Assembly: GCA_018268895.1 (NCBI GenBank)
Contig: JAFDVP010000001.1
Location: 1,054,001 to 1,118,000 of the forward strand
From: Acidobacteriota bacterium
Lineage (GTDB): Bacteria > Acidobacteriota > Terriglobia > Terriglobales > Acidobacteriaceae
Direction of reading: 5' to 3'
Length of the DNA: 64,000 bases
In this document: one piece after another, positions 36,618-44,284 of the stretch
Position numbering within the stretch: the first letter of the stretch is position 1
Layout: the number at the start of each line of letters is the position of its first letter
Program-made: the position numbers and the translations under genes
Notes under the pieces: model-generated
The model's database searches: none
Told to the model about the DNA's origin: nothing
What the model saw: the letters and a program-made list of their open reading frames with translations, nothing else

Positions 36618-37943
36618 TTAGTGCGCTCCCACGAGCTGTTCGACCGTGATGATCGGGGTTCCGGCCTTGTGGCCTTCGATGTAGTCCTCGAACTCCTTGC
36701 GGAACTTCTTGACGAAGCCGAGCGTCGGCATGGCGGCCGCGTCGCCGAGCGGGCAGAAGGTGCGTCCCATCATGTTCTCGGCGAGGTACTGGACGTTGGC
36801 GACGTCCTTCTTGGTGCCGCCGCCGTTGTAGACGCGGGTGAGGGTCTTCTTGATCCAGTCCGTGCCCTCGCGGCAGGGAATGCACCAGCCGCAGGACTCG
36901 TGCTGGTAGAAGCTGATGACGCGGAGGGCGAATTCGACGATGGAGACGGTCTCGTCGAGTACGACGATGCCACCGGAGCCGAGCATGGTGCCGGCCTTGC
37001 CCATCTGGTCGAAGTCGAGGCCTACGTCGATCTCCTCGGGGAGTAGGACCGGGCAGGAGGAGCCGCCGGGGACTACGGCCTTGAGTTTTTTGCCGTCCTT
37101 GATGCCACCGGCTACGTCGTAGATGGCCTTCTTGAGGTTGTAGCCCATGGGAAGCTCGTAGACTCCGGGGCGTTCGACGTGGCCCGAGATGCCGAAGAGG
37201 CGTGTGCCGCCGTTACGCTCGCTGCCAATCTTGGCGTAGGCCTCGCCGCCCATCAGGAGGATGTGCGGGGCGGAGGCGATGGTCTCGGCGTTGTTGATGA
37301 CGGTGGGGCCGCCGTAGAGGCCGACGACAGCAGGGAACGGAGGCTTGATGCGGGGGACGCCACGCTTGCCCTCGAGCGACTCCATGAGGGCGGACTCTTC
37401 GCCTACCTCGTAGGCTCCCGCGCCGGTCTGGGTGACGATGTCGAAGTCCAGGCCCGAGCCGAAGATGTTCTTGCCGAGGAAACCCTTGGCGTAGGCGTCG
37501 GCGACGGCCTTCTCGACGATCTTGAGCAGGTAGCGATACTCGCCGCGGAGGTAGATGAAGCCCATCTTTGCGCCGATGGCGAGTCCCGCGATCATCGTTC
37601 CTTCGATGACAGCGTGGGGGTCGTGCAGAAAGATGACGTGGTCTTTGCAGGTGCCGGGCTCGGACTCGTCGCCGTTGACGAGGACGTACTTGGGCTTCTC
37701 GGACTGCTTGGGCACGAAGGACCACTTCATGCCGGTGGGGAATCCGGCGCCGCCGCGTCCGCGAAGACCCGAGGCCTTCATGGTGTCGATGATCCAGGTG
37801 GCCATGTTCTCGCCCTGGGCGATGGCTTTCTGCACGGCCTGGTAGCCGTCGAGCTCGAGGTATTTGTCGATATCGGCTGCGCCCTGGCCGAAGCGGCGCG
37901 AGATGACTTTGACTTCATCGGGATGCGAGACGAGGGTGGGCAT
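36618..37943 (-). CDS. nuoF: NADH-quinone oxidoreductase subunit F
   Basis: This 441-residue subunit is the NADH-binding flavin subunit. It has the FMN/NADH site GRGGAGFPTGMKW near 61-73, NGDESEPGTCKDHVIFLHDP, the GEYRYL block, GAGAYEVGEESALMESLEGK, and an N3 [4Fe-4S] site, SCGWCIPCREG with TFCPLGDAA. The start ATG lies directly after the nuoE stop (37944). Together with NuoE and NuoG it makes the NADH dehydrogenase module. Normal length. Confidence 0.97.
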   Translation of the reverse strand: MPTLVSHPDEVKVISRRFGQGAADIDKYLELDGYQAVQKAIAQGENMATWIIDTMKASGLRGRGGAGFPTGMKWSFVPKQSEKPKYVLVNGDESEPGTCKDHVIFLHDPHAVIEGTMIAGLAIGAKMGFIYLRGEYRYLLKIVEKAVADAYAKGFLGKNIFGSGLDFDIVTQTGAGAYEVGEESALMESLEGKRGVPRIKPPFPAVVGLYGGPTVINNAETIASAPHILLMGGEAYAKIGSERNGGTRLFGISGHVERPGVYELPMGYNLKKAIYDVAGGIKDGKKLKAVVPGGSSCPVLLPEEIDVGLDFDQMGKAGTMLGSGGIVVLDETVSIVEFALRVISFYQHESCGWCIPCREGTDWIKKTLTRVYNGGGTKKDVANVQYLAENMMGRTFCPLGDAAAMPTLGFVKKFRKEFEDYIEGHKAGTPIITVEQLVGAH

Positions 37944-38453
37944 CTACTTCACGTCCTTTCCCTGACCTGCGCGGTAGGTCTCGATGATCTCGTCGACCTT
38001 GACCGTGGTGAGGTTGTCGTGGAAGTCGTAGTTGACCTGCATGGCCGGAGCCCAGCAACAGGCTCCTATGCACTCGACCTCTTCGAGGGAGAAGGCGCCG
38101 TCGGGGGTGACCTCTTTGTGGCCGATGCCGAGCTTGTGCTTGCAGTGGTCGAGGATCTCGTAGCCGCCGCGCAACATGCAGGAGATGTTGGTGCAGACCT
38201 GCACGTTGTACTTGCCTGCGGGCTTGGTGCGGAGCATGGAGTAGTAGGAGAGGACGTTGCGGACGTCGAGTTCGAGCAGGTCGAGGCGCTGAGCGATCTC
38301 GGTGACGACGGCGTCGGAGACGTAGCCGACCTCATCCTGCGCGTAGAGCAGCATGGGAATGAGGGCGGAGCGCTTGACCGGGTAGAGGGTAACGAGGTGG
38401 TCGAAGCGTGCGGCGGTGGCCGGAGTGAAGATCGAATTGGTAATCGTGCTCAT
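37944..38453 (-). CDS. nuoE: NADH-quinone oxidoreductase subunit E
   Basis: The product (169 residues from ATG 38453) holds the N1a [2Fe-2S] cluster, with ligands in VCTNISCMLRG (near 95) and ECIGACCWAPAMQVN (near 132). The N-terminal helical domain has FDHLVTLYPVKRSALIPMLL and YVSDAVVTEIAQRLDL. I chose ATG 38453 because AGGA lies eight bases before it; a longer frame to 38486 has no site. The 123 bases upstream carry R1 repeats. Confidence 0.95.
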   Translation of the reverse strand: MSTITNSIFTPATAARFDHLVTLYPVKRSALIPMLLYAQDEVGYVSDAVVTEIAQRLDLLELDVRNVLSYYSMLRTKPAGKYNVQVCTNISCMLRGGYEILDHCKHKLGIGHKEVTPDGAFSLEEVECIGACCWAPAMQVNYDFHDNLTTVKVDEIIETYRAGQGKDVK

Positions 38454-38492
38454 CGGGTACGTCCTGACATTCGTTCCGGGTTGCAAGGCGAA

Positions 38493-38567
38493 GCAGATTC
38501 CTCCGCTACGCTACGGAATGACAAACAAAAGCGTCGGAATGACAATCCGTTTTCCACGGAATGACAA
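38493..38567. repeat. R1 repeat cluster upstream of nuoE
   Basis: A full copy (GCAGATTCCTCCGCTACGCT then ACGGAATGACAA) at 38493-38524 is followed by two partial copies of its 3' end, CGGAATGACA at 38534 and CGGAATGACAA at 38557. The three spaced repeats fill most of the 123-base gap between the unknown gene 38577-38978 and nuoE. Confidence 0.8.
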
Positions 38568-38576
38568 CCAAAAGTA

Positions 38577-38978
38577 CTAAGACTCACTCATCATCTCCCG
38601 CGCCAGACGTTCGGCGGCAAGGTCCATCTCTTCGGTGTTTCCATTCAGTTTAACCGTTCCGTCTTCTTCGAGCGAAAAAGAGGAGCGATTGCCCTCGGTA
38701 TCTTCTATGAGGTCATGCCTGAAGCGGAGCCAGCGATCGGCTACGCGGAGCGTGATCTCGTCTGCGCCGACCTCGACGACTGCGTGATGCCGGCTGTTGA
38801 GTCCGTGGGCGGCTGCGTAGGAGCGGAGCAGGGAGGCCCAGGAGGTCCAAAGTTCGCGGTGGAGGCGGTCGTTGATGTGGACTTCCTCCGGATTGGCCGT
38901 CGCTCCAGGCGAAATGCAGGGATTCTTCCCCTTCGACTCGCTTTGCTCGCTCAGGGTCAGAATGACGGTGGGTGGCAT
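38577..38978 (-). CDS. Unknown protein in the nuo operon, N-terminus made by repeat R1
   Basis: This 133-residue protein has no recognised domain. Residues 30-80 look like a structured helical domain (RLHRELWTSWASLLRSYAAA) followed by a beta-like middle (VVEVGADEITLRVADRWLRF). A C-terminal Glu/Ala helix ends in AREMMSES. The N-terminal codons (TVILTLSEQSESKGKN) are coded by repeat R1. The ATG at 38978 overlaps the nuoD stop as TAATG, so coupling is likely. An internal start after GGAGGAAG (38888-38895) could use ATC but that would be unusual. It has no Fe-S motif, so it is not NuoB or NuoI. The gene order around it is otherwise the normal nuo order. Confidence 0.6.
   Translation of the reverse strand: MPPTVILTLSEQSESKGKNPCISPGATANPEEVHINDRLHRELWTSWASLLRSYAAAHGLNSRHHAVVEVGADEITLRVADRWLRFRHDLIEDTEGNRSSFSLEEDGTVKLNGNTEEMDLAAERLAREMMSES
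38916..38967. repeat. R1 repeat inside the unknown nuo-operon gene
   Basis: This copy reads GCAGGGATTCTTCCCCTTCG with ...CTCAGGGTCAGAATGACGG at the other end and a central inverted part, GCTTTGC between CGACTC and TCG. It overlaps the first codons of the gene 38577-38978. Confidence 0.75.
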
Positions 38979-40237
38979 TAGCGGTCGATGGCTCCCAGCA
39001 CGATGTCGATGGAGCCGATCACGGCGACGACGTCGGCCAGCAGCCTGCCCTTGCACATTGTTTCGAGTGCCTGGAGGTTGGAGTAGTCGGCGTTGCGCAT
39101 GTGGACTCGGTAGGGCTTGGCGGTTCCATCGGAGACGACGTAGTAGTTCATCATGCCGTGTGCGGCTTCGACGGAGCTGGTGGCTTCACCTGCCTGTACA
39201 GCAAAACCTTCGGTAACAATCTTAAAGTGATGGATTAAGGATTCCATCTGCGTCTTCATCTGCTCGCGGTCGGGCAGGATGATCTTGGGGGCGTCGGCGA
39301 CGATGCGGCCCTCGGGCATACCGTCGAGGGCCTGAAGGCAGATTTTGACGGATTCACGCATCTCCTGCATGCGCAGGACGTAGCGGGCCCAGACGTCGCT
39401 GTCGTTGGAGACGGGCACCTTGAACTGGAACTTCTCGTAGCTGGAGTACGGCATATCTCGACGAACGTCGAAGTCGATGCCGGCGGCACGCAGCGGGGGA
39501 CCTGTGACGCCTAGCGCAATGGCGTCCTTGGGCGAGATGTAGCCGACACCCTTGAGGCGCTTGATCCAGATGGGATTGTTCTGGAGGAGGCCTTCGTACT
39601 CGTCGATCTTCGAAGGGAAGTCGAGGAGGAAGGCGCGGATCTGGTCGTAGAGGCCGAGTGGCGGCTCCAGGCTGACACCGCCGATGCGGATGTAGCTGGT
39701 CATCATGCGCTGGCCGCTGACGGCCTCGAAGATGCGCATCAGCTGCTCGCGTTCGCGGAAGCAGTAGAGGAAGACGGTGAGCGCGCCGATGTCCATGGCG
39801 TGCGTTCCCAGCCATACGAGGTGCGAGTTCAGCCGCATCAACTCGTTGAAGAGCACGCGCAGCCACTGCGCTTTCTCGGGGATCTCAAGGTCGAGAAGCT
39901 TTTCGACGGCGAGAGCGTATGCCGTGTTGTTGGTCATCGGCGAGAGGTAGTCGATGCGGTCGGTAAGCGGAACGACCTGCTGGTAGAACTTTGCCTCGCA
40001 CGTCTTCTCGATGCCGGTGTGCAGGTAGCCGATGTCGGGGGCGAGGGAGACGACAGTCTCGCCGTCGATCTCAAGCACAAGACGAAGCACACCGTGCGTG
40101 GACGGGTGCTGCGGCCCCATGTTGATGACCATGGTCTGATCAGAGATAGGATCGGCACCGTGGTGATGGAACTTGGCGTCGGCTACGACGTCTTCGATGC
40201 CGGGATTGATCTGGTCTGGAGCGGCGACGGGTGACAT
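38978..40237 (-). CDS. nuoD: NADH-quinone oxidoreductase subunit D
   Basis: This 419-residue subunit forms the quinone site, related to the large hydrogenase subunit. Landmarks are NMGPQHPSTHGVLRLVLEID near 37-56 (with the conserved His), DIGYLHTGIEKTCE, YLSPMTNNTAYALAVEKLLD, RVLFNELMRLNSHLVWLGTH, and a C-terminal CKGRLLADVVAVIGSIDIVL, GAIDR. The N-terminal 30 residues are acidic and variable. The nuoC stop overlaps its ATG by one base (40237). Length agrees with NuoD. Confidence 0.97.
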   Translation of the reverse strand: MSPVAAPDQINPGIEDVVADAKFHHHGADPISDQTMVINMGPQHPSTHGVLRLVLEIDGETVVSLAPDIGYLHTGIEKTCEAKFYQQVVPLTDRIDYLSPMTNNTAYALAVEKLLDLEIPEKAQWLRVLFNELMRLNSHLVWLGTHAMDIGALTVFLYCFREREQLMRIFEAVSGQRMMTSYIRIGGVSLEPPLGLYDQIRAFLLDFPSKIDEYEGLLQNNPIWIKRLKGVGYISPKDAIALGVTGPPLRAAGIDFDVRRDMPYSSYEKFQFKVPVSNDSDVWARYVLRMQEMRESVKICLQALDGMPEGRIVADAPKIILPDREQMKTQMESLIHHFKIVTEGFAVQAGEATSSVEAAHGMMNYYVVSDGTAKPYRVHMRNADYSNLQALETMCKGRLLADVVAVIGSIDIVLGAIDR

Positions 40238-40719
40238 TAGCGGTAGCCCTCCACGGGATAGTCTTTGCGCAGGGGATGGCCTTTCCAGTCTTCGGGCATC
40301 ATGATGCGGCGCAGGTTGGGATGACCGCCGAAGTGGACGCCAAAGAGGTCGAAGACCTCGCGCTCGTAAAAATTGGCCGAGGGCCAGACGGAGGTGATGC
40401 TGTCGAGAGAGGCGTCTTCACCGGCGAGCCGGACTACGAGGCGGATTCTCCGCTTCAGCGAGAGGGAGAGGATACTGTAACTGATCTGAAAGCGTGGCTC
40501 GGAGGGGTACCAGTCGACGGCGGTTACATCTTCGAGGAAGTTGTAACCGGCCTGCTTTACCGCTTCACAGGCTGCAATGATGTTCTCGCGGGCGACGGTC
40601 ACGGTAAGCTCTTCGCGATCGTATTTCGCGGCGACGGTGAGATCGGCGAGCGCTTTGAGGGCAGGTTCTTCAGGAAACTTATCGAATACTGCTTGAGTAT
40701 CGAGGATCGCCGGTTCCAT
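40237..40719 (-). CDS. nuoC: NADH-quinone oxidoreductase subunit C
   Basis: This 160-residue subunit has the 30-kDa family signature FYEREVFDLFGVHFGGHPNL (near 117-136) followed by RIMMPEDWKGHPLRKDYPV, which carry the conserved Glu and Arg at the interface. It is a stand-alone NuoC, not fused to NuoD. It overlaps nuoA by one base and nuoD by one base, so all three are translationally linked. The usual nuoB between nuoA and nuoC is missing. Confidence 0.96.
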   Translation of the reverse strand: MEPAILDTQAVFDKFPEEPALKALADLTVAAKYDREELTVTVARENIIAACEAVKQAGYNFLEDVTAVDWYPSEPRFQISYSILSLSLKRRIRLVVRLAGEDASLDSITSVWPSANFYEREVFDLFGVHFGGHPNLRRIMMPEDWKGHPLRKDYPVEGYR

Positions 40720-41132
40720 TAGAGATCCCCTTTATCGGTGGACCAGTCGAGGATGCCCTTCTTCCACACATAGAAGAGGCCGACGGCCACAAAGCCGAGA
40801 TAGACAAGCATCTCGTAGAAGCCGAACATCTTCGATCCTGTAATTGCGGGGAGACGGCGGAAGATGACGGCCCAGGGAAGCATAAAGACAGCTTCGACAT
40901 CGAAGAGGATGAAGAGCATGGCAACCATGTAGAAGCGGACGGAGAAGCGGCCGCGAGCATCGCCGATGGGATCCATGCCGCACTCGTAGGGGCCCAGCTT
41001 GGTGCGAGAGTTCTTATGCTTGCCGATGAGGAATGACACTCCCACCATGCCGCATGCAAGCCCAAGCGCCACCAGTATTTGCAGGACAAGAGGAAGATAA
41101 TTCCAGATGTAGGGATAATTGTGCATGGCCAT
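40719..41132 (-). CDS. nuoA: NADH-quinone oxidoreductase subunit A
   Basis: This 137-residue, three-helix membrane subunit has the conserved KLGPYECGMDPIGDARGRFS (near 45-64) and RFYMVAMLFILFDVEAVFML (near 65-84), whose Glu and Asp are functional in the membrane arm. The cysteine in YECGMDP lies near the quinone site. It opens the operon; the promoter must lie in the 66-base gap between this ATG and the stop of the prepilin peptidase gene or inside that gene. No strong promoter sequence stands out. Confidence 0.96.
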   Translation of the reverse strand: MAMHNYPYIWNYLPLVLQILVALGLACGMVGVSFLIGKHKNSRTKLGPYECGMDPIGDARGRFSVRFYMVAMLFILFDVEAVFMLPWAVIFRRLPAITGSKMFGFYEMLVYLGFVAVGLFYVWKKGILDWSTDKGDL

Positions 41133-41198
41133 CTTTGACTCTAAGTTTGTGGTTGTCCAGTGTCAAGCCAAGAGAGGCTTTGTGCGGCTATCGCGCTG

Positions 41199-42149
41199 CT
41201 AGCGAAGTAGTTGAGAGTAGGCCTCGATGATTCGATCGCCGATCTGGGCAACGATGAGTCCTCCAGCGGCGAGGAAAGCCCCAAAGGCAAGTTTTGACGA
41301 CGTGTTCCCGCGTCCCTTTACCAGCAGAAACACTCCATAGATGCTGGCGCCGATGACGCCAAAGAAGAGGGAGAGAATAGCGGGCCAGAATCCGAGGAAG
41401 GCTGCGATCATGGCAAGCAGCTTTACGTCGCCGAGTCCCATGCCTTCGCGGTGGCGGACAGCCTTATATATCCACCGGACAAGGAGCAGCAGAAGCGCGA
41501 CCCCGCAGATGGCGAGGATGCGTCCTCCTACGAGGGCTTCTGGGCCGGTGAGAAAGACGTTGCCGCTGTCGGTGACTCCGCCGGGGCTTGTGAGCTTGAT
41601 GCTGTTGCGGGTGAGAAGCACCTCTCCTTCAGTCGGCCCGAGAAAGACGGCCTGAACGCAGATAAGGAATAGCCCCACAGCGGTTCCGGTAAGCGTGAAA
41701 CTGTCGGGAAGCAGGCCAGTCTGCCAGTCCATTACGATCAGGCCAATGAGAAATACGCCGATGAGCGTGACGGCGATATTGGCAATGACAGCAAATGCAG
41801 CATACGAGGATGAGCCGCCGCTTTGAGCCGGTTCGAGGAAATAGAAGTGCAGCACCGTGTAGAGTCGAGCCGCCTGGATTGCGAACCAGATGCCTGTAGC
41901 CAGCTCGACGAGCGGATAACGCAGGGCGATGGGTTGGTGGCAGTCGCGGCATCGGGCGCGCAGAAGAACCCAACTGATGATCGGGATGTTGTCGTACCAC
42001 CGTATGCGGGATTTGCAGTTGGGGCAATACGAACGAGGATGAACGATCGACTCATGTTTCGGCAGGCGTGAGATGCAGACATTCAGAAAACTGCCAGCGA
42101 TCAAACCAAGGAGAAAGCCGACGATCTCATATACGGTGCGCGAGGTCAC
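41199..42149 (-). CDS. Prepilin peptidase (type IV pilin / type II secretion)
   Basis: This 316-residue, eight-helix aspartic protease cleaves and N-methylates prepilins. The cytosolic domain has YCPNCKSRIRWYDNIPIISW (42-61) with a second CRDCHQP, forming a Zn-binding CxxC...CxxC pair. The catalytic Asp residues lie in VMDWQTGLLPD and GMGLGDVKLLAMI. Start ATG fits the family. A secretin lies at 8804, but no pilin or ATPase gene is near. It reads leftward and may be cotranscribed with nothing else. Confidence 0.93.
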   Translation of the reverse strand: MTSRTVYEIVGFLLGLIAGSFLNVCISRLPKHESIVHPRSYCPNCKSRIRWYDNIPIISWVLLRARCRDCHQPIALRYPLVELATGIWFAIQAARLYTVLHFYFLEPAQSGGSSSYAAFAVIANIAVTLIGVFLIGLIVMDWQTGLLPDSFTLTGTAVGLFLICVQAVFLGPTEGEVLLTRNSIKLTSPGGVTDSGNVFLTGPEALVGGRILAICGVALLLLLVRWIYKAVRHREGMGLGDVKLLAMIAAFLGFWPAILSLFFGVIGASIYGVFLLVKGRGNTSSKLAFGAFLAAGGLIVAQIGDRIIEAYSQLLR

Positions 42150-42170
42150 GCAAGAAGTATACGGCGAAGG

Positions 42171-43613
42171 CTAGAAGTCGACGTGCATGCGTATGGCTTC
42201 AACGAGGATGGGGCCGCGATCTTTGTTGTAGCCGGGATGATCGATGAACTGCACGTTGAGCGCGTAGTAAACCCCGCGCCAGGCGTGGAGATTGTAGTAG
42301 CTCTCCAGAATGTCTTCGCGGGCATAGTTCAGGTTGCCGTCGCCGAGTAGAAAGCCAAGGCCGCCGTAACGCAGGTAGTTCTGGTGATCGCGTTTGATGG
42401 CGTTGGAGACGAAGGCAACGCCGATCTGATCGTTAGGCCGCGAGAAACGGCGGCCTGAGTAGTCGCCGCCGAAAGCAACGGTCTGGTCGACTTCAGTGTA
42501 GGCGTAGGATTCATGCTGTCCTTCGTTCCAGCCGACGCGAAGGAAGGCGCGCAGGTTTGGGGTAAGTTCCTGCTCGGCATTAAGTCCAAAGCCATATTTG
42601 ACCGCGCCAAACTTCGCGTGTGCCGTGATATCGGGTTTGGCATCCTCTCCGGAGAGGTAGGCGTTGACGGCATCGCGATAAAGGCCCATGTGCGCGCGAT
42701 TGACGAAGCCGAGTACGCGAACTGTTCCTTTGCGCTCGGGTGAGACGAGTGGGCCGAGCAGCGGCTTGCGCAGCTCGAACTCGAAGTTCTGACCACTGGC
42801 ACGGCTGATGGCCCAGTCGAGGTCGATGCCGTTGGCGACCGTGGGCATGGCGGCGAGAGCATAACGCGCAGACCATGCCCGGTCATGGTATTCCAGCACG
42901 CCTGCGTAGGTGTAGCCGCGCGTGTCGGCGGCGTAGTCCCAGGCGCCGTTGTTGTCGACGGTCCAGTTGAGGAATTGCAGATGGCTGTCGGAGCCGATGG
43001 AGTTGATGTCGAAATAGTCGGGAAGGCTCATCTTGCCGAAGCGCAGCTCGAAGCGACGCTCGGGCACCTGGGTTGAAAGGGAAAATGGGGTTCGTTCGGC
43101 ATCGATGAGCTTGCTGGTCAGGCCGACGGTTTGATGGATCACAACACGCGCGAGATATGGCTTGGAGCCGAGGTTGGGGTTGCGGACGACATCGAGATTG
43201 GTAAAACCGGCAAGCCCGAGCGCCTGACTGATCCCGCGACCGCCGGCGGATTCAAAGTCGACGATCGCGTCCGTGGCGTAGCGCGGATTTGAATTGAGTT
43301 GCATGCCTAGGAACAGTGTTCCGACAAGGGACGTCTTGTATTCACCTCGGGCCTGCATGCTGTTTGGGCCATCGTAAGGTGAGTGAAATGGAGCATGTGC
43401 CTGGAAGACGATGTTGGCCTGTCCGGAGATGAGGTAGCGTCCGTTCTCCGAGTGGGGAAACATCGTGGTGGAGGAATCGGACGAGGGAGCCTCCGGGAGA
43501 AAAACGGCTCCCCTCGACTGCTCGGAGGACGTCATGGCAGAGGTCGACACCACGGCTTGTCCGAGCGCGAACGGAGCAAGAGTAAGGCTCAATAAAAAGG
43601 GTAGATATCGCAT
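42171..43613 (-). CDS. OprB-like outer membrane porin
   Basis: The protein (480 residues from ATG 43613) begins with a signal peptide (RYLPFLLSLTLAPFALGQA). A long beta-rich sequence ends with a terminal aromatic strand, and the C-terminal part (RRFSRPNDQIGVAFVSNAIK, YYNLHAWRGVYYALNVQFID, PGYNKDRGPILVEAIRMHVD then F) matches carbohydrate-selective porins of the OprB group. Such porins pass sugars or other small polar solutes, and the real substrate here is unknown. It follows the small gene 43639-43890 by 25 bases and reads the same way, so both may be controlled by the operator at 43961. A longer frame starts at 43664 but lacks a signal sequence. Confidence 0.75.
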   Translation of the reverse strand: MRYLPFLLSLTLAPFALGQAVVSTSAMTSSEQSRGAVFLPEAPSSDSSTTMFPHSENGRYLISGQANIVFQAHAPFHSPYDGPNSMQARGEYKTSLVGTLFLGMQLNSNPRYATDAIVDFESAGGRGISQALGLAGFTNLDVVRNPNLGSKPYLARVVIHQTVGLTSKLIDAERTPFSLSTQVPERRFELRFGKMSLPDYFDINSIGSDSHLQFLNWTVDNNGAWDYAADTRGYTYAGVLEYHDRAWSARYALAAMPTVANGIDLDWAISRASGQNFEFELRKPLLGPLVSPERKGTVRVLGFVNRAHMGLYRDAVNAYLSGEDAKPDITAHAKFGAVKYGFGLNAEQELTPNLRAFLRVGWNEGQHESYAYTEVDQTVAFGGDYSGRRFSRPNDQIGVAFVSNAIKRDHQNYLRYGGLGFLLGDGNLNYAREDILESYYNLHAWRGVYYALNVQFIDHPGYNKDRGPILVEAIRMHVDF

Positions 43614-43638
43614 CAGGCTTTCAGGTTTCCAAAGGTCT

Positions 43639-43890
43639 TTAATGTTGCAGGGCTGGAAGAACACAGTCGAAAGGGGGAAAGCCTGTCCTGCGCCGCAGAC
43701 GGAGAAAGACAGGCCACGCTGATCCAGGTTCGTCCTCCTGTTCCATCATCCCTTCTGGGACAGTGAACCAGGTGCAGGCAATTGGGCACCGCTCATCGGC
43801 GGTCTCCACCCAGCGGGAGCGGACGGCTGGCCTTGGGGTGGTCTTGTGCTGAAAAAGGTGAGCGATTCTCGTAAGTACGGGTTGAATCAT
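43639..43890 (-). CDS. Small basic protein divergent from the CsoR-type repressor
   Basis: This 83-residue protein starts at ATG 43890 with AAAGGAG ten bases upstream, a strong ribosome site. It has no membrane segment. A Cys-containing block (RSRWVETADERCPIACTWF) in the middle, near residues 23-41, and a C-terminal RLRRRTGFPPFDCVLPALQH are the only landmarks. Two Cys in the middle and one near the end could bind metal. A longer frame to 44277 runs through the operator and the repressor gene and is rejected. It heads the porin gene. Function unknown; a metal-related role is inference from context. Confidence 0.55.
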   Translation of the reverse strand: MIQPVLTRIAHLFQHKTTPRPAVRSRWVETADERCPIACTWFTVPEGMMEQEDEPGSAWPVFLRLRRRTGFPPFDCVLPALQH

Positions 43891-43960
43891 TGGCTGTTTT
43901 CTCCTTTCTGCGACCCTGAAGTTTCGTGAAAGCCAAGTCGCGAGATGCGGTATACATACT

Positions 43961-43977
43961 ATACCCCCCTTGGGTAT
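43961..43977. promoter_or_regulatory. Predicted operator for the CsoR/RcnR-type repressor
   Basis: A perfect inverted repeat ATACCC-ccctt-GGGTAT lies in the divergent region, 15 bases before the repressor start and about 70 bases upstream of the 43890 start. C/G-tract palindromes flanked by A/T are typical targets of the CsoR/RcnR/FrmR family, so autoregulation and control of the porin gene are likely. Confidence 0.6.
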
Positions 43978-43992
43978 TACGAGGCGATGAAA

Positions 43993-44268
43993 ATGTTGCG
44001 TGTGAGCAGTGAAAGAGCCAAACTCCAAAACCGCATGAAGCGCGTTCGCGGACAGATGGAGTCGGTGGAACGGAAGCTGGGAGTCGAAGACCACGACTGC
44101 GCGGAGATCCTGATGCTGCTGGCGGCGGTTCGCGGCGGAATCAACAGCTTGATGGCGGAGGTTCTGGAGGACCATATTCGTCTGCATCTTCTGAAGGGCG
44201 GCCGTGCTCCGCTTACGCCCGAGTTGGGTGAAGACCTGATTGATCTTGTTCGTGCTTATCTGAAGTAG
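43993..44268 (+). CDS. CsoR/RcnR/FrmR-family metal- or aldehyde-sensing repressor
   Basis: This 91-residue all-helical repressor (from ATG 43993) has RMKRVRGQMESVERKLG, DHDCAEILMLLAAVRGGINS then LMAEVLEDHIRLHL. The Cys in the second helix and the Glu-Asp-His following LMAEVL match the FrmR/RcnR branch more than the copper CsoR branch, which has His and Cys spaced by three residues later. It should repress its own divergent promoter until it binds metal (Ni/Co type) or formaldehyde; the ligand cannot be fixed by eye. The ribosome site GAGG at 43981-43984 lies eight bases before ATG 43993; ATG 43987 and 43945 are rejected. It converges on mntH, whose stop is 17 bases away. Confidence 0.85.
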   Translation: MLRVSSERAKLQNRMKRVRGQMESVERKLGVEDHDCAEILMLLAAVRGGINSLMAEVLEDHIRLHLLKGGRAPLTPELGEDLIDLVRAYLK

Positions 44269-44284
44269 GAAAAACATCAGTGCT

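Noticed and set aside
37179..38564. 461-codon rightward frame opposite nuoF and nuoE
   Set aside because: Antisense shadow with no domains; both opposite genes have full Fe-S and flavin motifs.
38880..38978. nuoB or nuoI hidden in the unknown nuo-operon genes
   Set aside because: Neither unknown protein has the Cys signatures of these Fe-S subunits.
43639..44277. Long leftward frame of 212 codons covering the operator and the CsoR-type gene
   Set aside because: The upstream two-thirds is antisense to a clear repressor gene; only the 83-residue downstream part has a ribosome site and its own start.
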